DNA of 64,000 nt from Arctopsyche grandis (taxonomy: Eukaryota > Arthropoda > Insecta > Trichoptera > Hydropsychidae): the NCBI RefSeq assembly GCF_051622035.1, contig NC_135362.1:24389001-24453000 (forward strand). Direction: 5' to 3'. Shown piece after piece: positions 60,366-64,000 of this stretch (position 1 is the stretch's first letter; every line of letters starts with the position of its first letter). A program made the position numbers and the translations under genes. The notes under the pieces were generated by a model. The model had not been told where the DNA came from. It searched no databases and was given only the letters and a program-made list of their open reading frames with translations.

Positions 60366-62206
60366 ATTACAGGAAGAATTTTCAAATAAGATACCATTGA
60401 TGGGAAAAGGTACTCAAATTTCGAGTGTTTTTCATTTGCAGATACGTTTTTTTTTACTTTGGCACGTGCACCACGCTTTCGTTATCTCTGCGCTGATTTA
60501 TGTTGTATTTTCATAAAACATCGGCGTTTTGTTGTTTTCCTCGAAACGAACGGAATTTTTGGTGTGAAAATAAAACCGAGGAATTTTCCGCACAAAATCG
60601 TCACACGGTTTGATCAATCAATTACGAATACAATTTTGCACATATTTATGTAATGATTGAATTTTGCATCGTATGTTGTGCATCGCGAAGAAACGAGGCC
60701 GTCACGATAACAAGTGGACAGGCCTGATAGCAGATTTATCAGACTGGCAATTACAATCTGCCGCTTTGACAGCTTCGTATGATAAATTTTATCTGATTTA
60801 TATGATATATGATTGTCATCTAAGAAGAATCCTCGTATAATAATTAGTTATCGTGACGACCCCGAGTGGAGAAAAGTCACAAAAATATTTGTTTGAATTG
60901 ACATAAGTAAATTATCATTAATCAGCTGGTCGAATGAGTCTGATTTATCATGACGTTTCTACAAGAAGGTTTATTTCAACTTTACGTGAAATCACAATAC
61001 TCAATAGCTTATGCATCAAAATAAACAAACTCATTAAAAACAATAAATCCCACAAGCCATTGTATTAATGACTAACACGTGGACATATTTTTGCAAGCAT
61101 TGTTTGGCAAATTGGCAAGAGATTCCATCATCGTCGACGGTACTTTAAAAAACACACAAATTGAATGATAGTAACGCACTAATGACTGAAATTTACGTTT
61201 TGAAATAAACTCATGTATACTTTTCACAGTATCATCAACAAAATATGCACCTTTTTATATGAAATATCGTACATTTTTGGACCTACATATACATATGTAC
61301 ATGTATGTACATATATCTGGTAGGTAAAATCCTTTTTGCAAAACTATGTCTATTTTTATTGCATGGATGGAAGGTATGCTATTTTCGAACTGAAATTTAA
61401 TATTCATTCTTGACTAATTCAAATTCTACGATGAATTTCAGACTTGTCGATTCTTATGAATTATGTATTGAGTCAAATTATTCAGGCGTGAACTTTATAT
61501 CACACACAGTTGAGTTTGATATTTTTAGCTTTAATATGAACTTAAAATAACTAAATATTTAAACAAGGCTTGCTAAAATATTTAGTGACTTATATTTAGG
61601 CTTGATGTGCGTATTTTAAGACCAAGTAAGGTATAATTGAGGCCTAAAAATAGGCCTATATGTCTTCTTAACAGTTGAATAATTTATCGCTAGTAGAAAC
61701 GTACATAGAATCAGGTCGTAGGCAGCATAGGTCTATATATCTAGGACTCAAAATATTATTAAAAAATACATGAGACGTATTAAATCTGGGCCACACCGTG
61801 CAAATTTGTTGGCCGGCAAATTGAGCGAACAGAAAAAAATGTGTGGAAATGTGAGCGACAAAGAAGTTGACGGGTGTGGCATGCCCCATCTAACTGAATA
61901 CACTGGTCTGGTCGCCCTCAACCAAGTCGCTCACGAATTGCGCGATGTGGCTCGGCTCTTAGCCTTATAATGGTTAAGACCATTTTACGCAGAGTCAAGT
62001 TTTTGTGAATAGTTGCATTTATTTAAATGAAGTTTGCTTTATAATTGGTGAAGTGAAAATATATATGAGTGATAATGAGAGCCCATAATGCAAATTTTAT
62101 AAGATATAGTGTGAAAACGATGAAGTTACATTCGTTTAAACAATTAAAATCTGACAAGACGAGTGGGTGGCGGAAAGTCAAACATATGTATAAGCCCACT
62201 AACTAT
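60366..62206. other. Intergenic, no gene seen
   Basis: About 1.8 kb without a recognisable coding region. The less AT-rich stretch 61785-61965 (66-codon open frame) has no domain I know. Confidence 0.4.
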
Positions 62207-62588
62207 TGTTGCGTAGGGGTGGGTGGAGGATCCAAGAAAAAGCCAACCGTCGTTTCACAGCATTTATTGATGATTATGGAGATACACGTATTGCCACTGT
62301 TCAATCCAGAATGAATTATATCGCCTACGTACCGCCTTATAAAGGGTAGATCTCTCAGGACGCCTAATCTGTTTACCTGTTATATAGTCACGTATTCGGA
62401 TATGTATTTCCAAGACATTGGGACTTCCCGTACCGATTCTGAGAAATAACTAATAACGGTCATTGTTTAGCCTAAATGCACTTAGAGTCCAGATATAATC
62501 TTTGTAAGTAAGTGCATGCATTTAATTAACCGATAACAGATATCCGTTGGTCTAAGTACAATTCGCTCAATCCACGGCGTACGTAACA
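62207..62588 (-). mobile_element. LTR, family B copy 3 (minus strand)
   Basis: Plus-strand ends TGTTGCGTAGGGGTGG and GCGTACGTAACA; the reverse complement aligns with B1 and B2. A purine run (AAGAGGGAGGC on the minus strand) abuts its 5' end at 62589-62603, as a polypurine tract would. It may therefore be the 3' LTR of an element whose interior lies to the right and leaves the window. Fossil; no coding domain recognised. Confidence 0.75.
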
Positions 62589-62699
62589 TTGCCTCCCTCT
62601 TAGGTCAAATCGTCCCGATTGACCAACCAATCATAACTGATAAATCTACAGTAGTTACATTTATCTCCGATATCAGTCACAGTTACATTTACCATTACA

Positions 62700-63205
62700 G
62701 TCGTTATCTTTACAGTTACAATGGAAACAATGACATTTAAAATCTATTACCGTTACATTAACGTTACCTTTACAATTTAAATTCTGTTACAGTTAGATTA
62801 ACGTCACCTTTACAATTTAAACAATTACATTAAACCTTCGTTAAACTTCAATTTACGACACCTTTACAATGTAAACAAAAACATTTAAAATTTCGTTACA
62901 CTACGATTTACGTCACCTTTACAATTGAAACAATTACATGAAAACTTTCGTTAAACTTCAATTTACGACACCTTTACAATGTAAACAATTACATTAAACT
63001 TTCGTTACACTTCAATTTACGTCACCTTGACATTGGAAACAATTACATTAAACTTTCGTTACACTTCAATTTATGTCACCTTGACATTGGAAACAATTAC
63101 ATTAAACTTTCGTTACACTTCAATTTACGTCAACTTTACAATGGAAACAATTACATTACACTTCATTTTACGTCACCTTTACAATGGAAACAATTACAGT
63201 TATAT
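62700..63205 (+). repeat. Minisatellite, about 54-bp unit
   Basis: About nine diverged tandem copies of AAACAATTACATTAAACTTT / CGTTACACTTCAATTTACGT-type units. Confidence 0.88.
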
Positions 63206-63279
63206 TTCTAATCCCCTAAAATTAGTCATCCGATGTTCTACATTTGGAAATCAATATTTGTTAGCCCTTCGGTCCAAAA

Positions 63280-63612
63280 TTTTCTCACGTGTTTGGTCCA
63301 TGTTGCTCGTATCACCAAAGTCCAAATTTGCTATGGCAGCCCCGTATTCCTGTCATGTGGTCCAGCATCCTGCTGCAGACCAACGTTCAACCCAGAACGT
63401 GCTCCAAAGCCATGTCCCACAAGAATGGCTCCCATCCTCACAAAAGTGACTTGGTCCATGTCTCTCGTGTCACCATCGTCCAAATTTGCTACGGTGGCCC
63501 AGTGTTCCTCTGTCATGTGGCCCAGCATCTTGCTGCAGACCAACGTTCAACCCAGAACGTGCTCCAAAGCCATGTCCCACAAGAATCGCCACCATCCTCA
63601 CAAAAGTGACGG
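63280..63612 (+). repeat. Tandem duplication, about 170-bp unit
   Basis: Two copies of a unit containing CCAAATTTGCTA, CATGTGG.CCAGCATC and GACCAACGTTCAACCCAGAA, ending CCTCACAAAAGTGAC. Open frames on both strands run through both copies, but no domain is recognisable. Confidence 0.88.
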
Positions 63613-63820
63613 TTGACCCTGGAAAATGTGCACCCCTCAGTCTGCCACTCTGTTGGTGGTGCTTCTTTTCCGTTCCCTTGACCCTGGAAAATGTGCACAC
63701 CTCAGTCTGCCACTCTGCTGGTTGTGTTTCTTTTCCGTTCCATTGACCTTGGTAAATGTGCACCCAACAGTCTGCCACTCTGTTGAATGTGCTTCTTTTC
63801 CGTTCCATTGACCCAACTGA
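63613..63820 (+). repeat. Tandem triplication, about 67-bp unit
   Basis: Three copies of TTGACCCTGGAAAATGTGCA .. CAGTCTGCCACTCTG .. CTTCTTTTCCGTTCC. Directly follows the 170-bp duplication. Confidence 0.88.
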
Positions 63821-64000
63821 AATCCATTTCTTTCTGATGTATTTTCCCGTTACATCTGCGAGATGATCTAAACACTGCTGCAACTGTCCATGTATTTTTT
63901 TCAGGTACTCGTGTTTCCATTAGTTTCCAACTAGATTTTTTTCGATGTTGACGTATATCACTTGTTCCACTATCTCTCGTTGAAGTCGCGATCTGGCGTT

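Noticed and set aside
61770-61970. 66-aa ORF
   Set aside because: Open by chance in a less AT-rich stretch; no domain found.
63233-63883. Overlapping ORFs of 106-140 aa on both strands
   Set aside because: They follow the tandem repeats in several frames; I recognise no protein family.

Overview
The window is nuclear DNA of an insect. It is AT-rich, its protein genes have many small introns, and retroposons, DNA transposons and LTR remnants fill most of the space between and inside genes. The V-ATPase subunit H protein (N-terminal [32 protein letters not shown]) and the other host proteins resemble what I recall from moths and caddisflies. My best guess is therefore Amphiesmenoptera, held with low confidence; a holometabolous insect is safer.

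Nine host genes could be assembled exon by exon with phases that close. (1) A lysosomal Pro-X carboxypeptidase (+, 162-5714), with two GC-AG introns. (2) ref(2)P/p62, the autophagy receptor (-, 8111-11886). (3) A single-exon RNF4/degringolade-like SUMO-targeted RING ligase (+, 20221-21339). (4) CCDC112 (+, 25936-28091). (5) V-ATPase subunit H (-, 28666-35181), with a candidate in-frame cassette exon. (6) tRNA-splicing endonuclease catalytic subunit Sen2 (+, 36161-37695). (7) CMC1, a twin-CX9C mitochondrial protein (-, 37757-38296), convergent with Sen2. (8) Rpn11/PSMD14, the proteasome deubiquitinase (+, 44728-46500), with an unusual C-terminal tail. (9) A phospholipase B-like lysosomal Ntn hydrolase (-, 46681-50427). 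They form no common pathway, though several serve lysosomal or proteasomal turnover (carboxypeptidase, p62, V-ATPase H, Rpn11, PLB-like, RNF4-like). I take this as coincidence of synteny.

The rest is a dense repeat record. Truncated LINEs of the Jockey/CR1/L2 and RTE groups lie throughout. Two tRNA-derived SINE families share a central domain. A LINE 3' end (minus strand, 42060-43391) ends in almost the same hairpin as SINE family S1, so a SINE and its probable partner LINE are both present. Several LTR families (here A-E) appear mostly as solo LTRs with 4-bp target duplications. One short two-LTR element (E) is whole in outline. hAT-type elements carry 8-bp duplications, and there are MITEs and foldback elements, including a palindrome of about 690 bp at 12689-13381. 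Insertions are stacked several deep at 17804-19974 and 39291-43391. The right end (60.4-64 kb) holds no recognised gene, only a minus-strand LTR and three unrelated tandem arrays.
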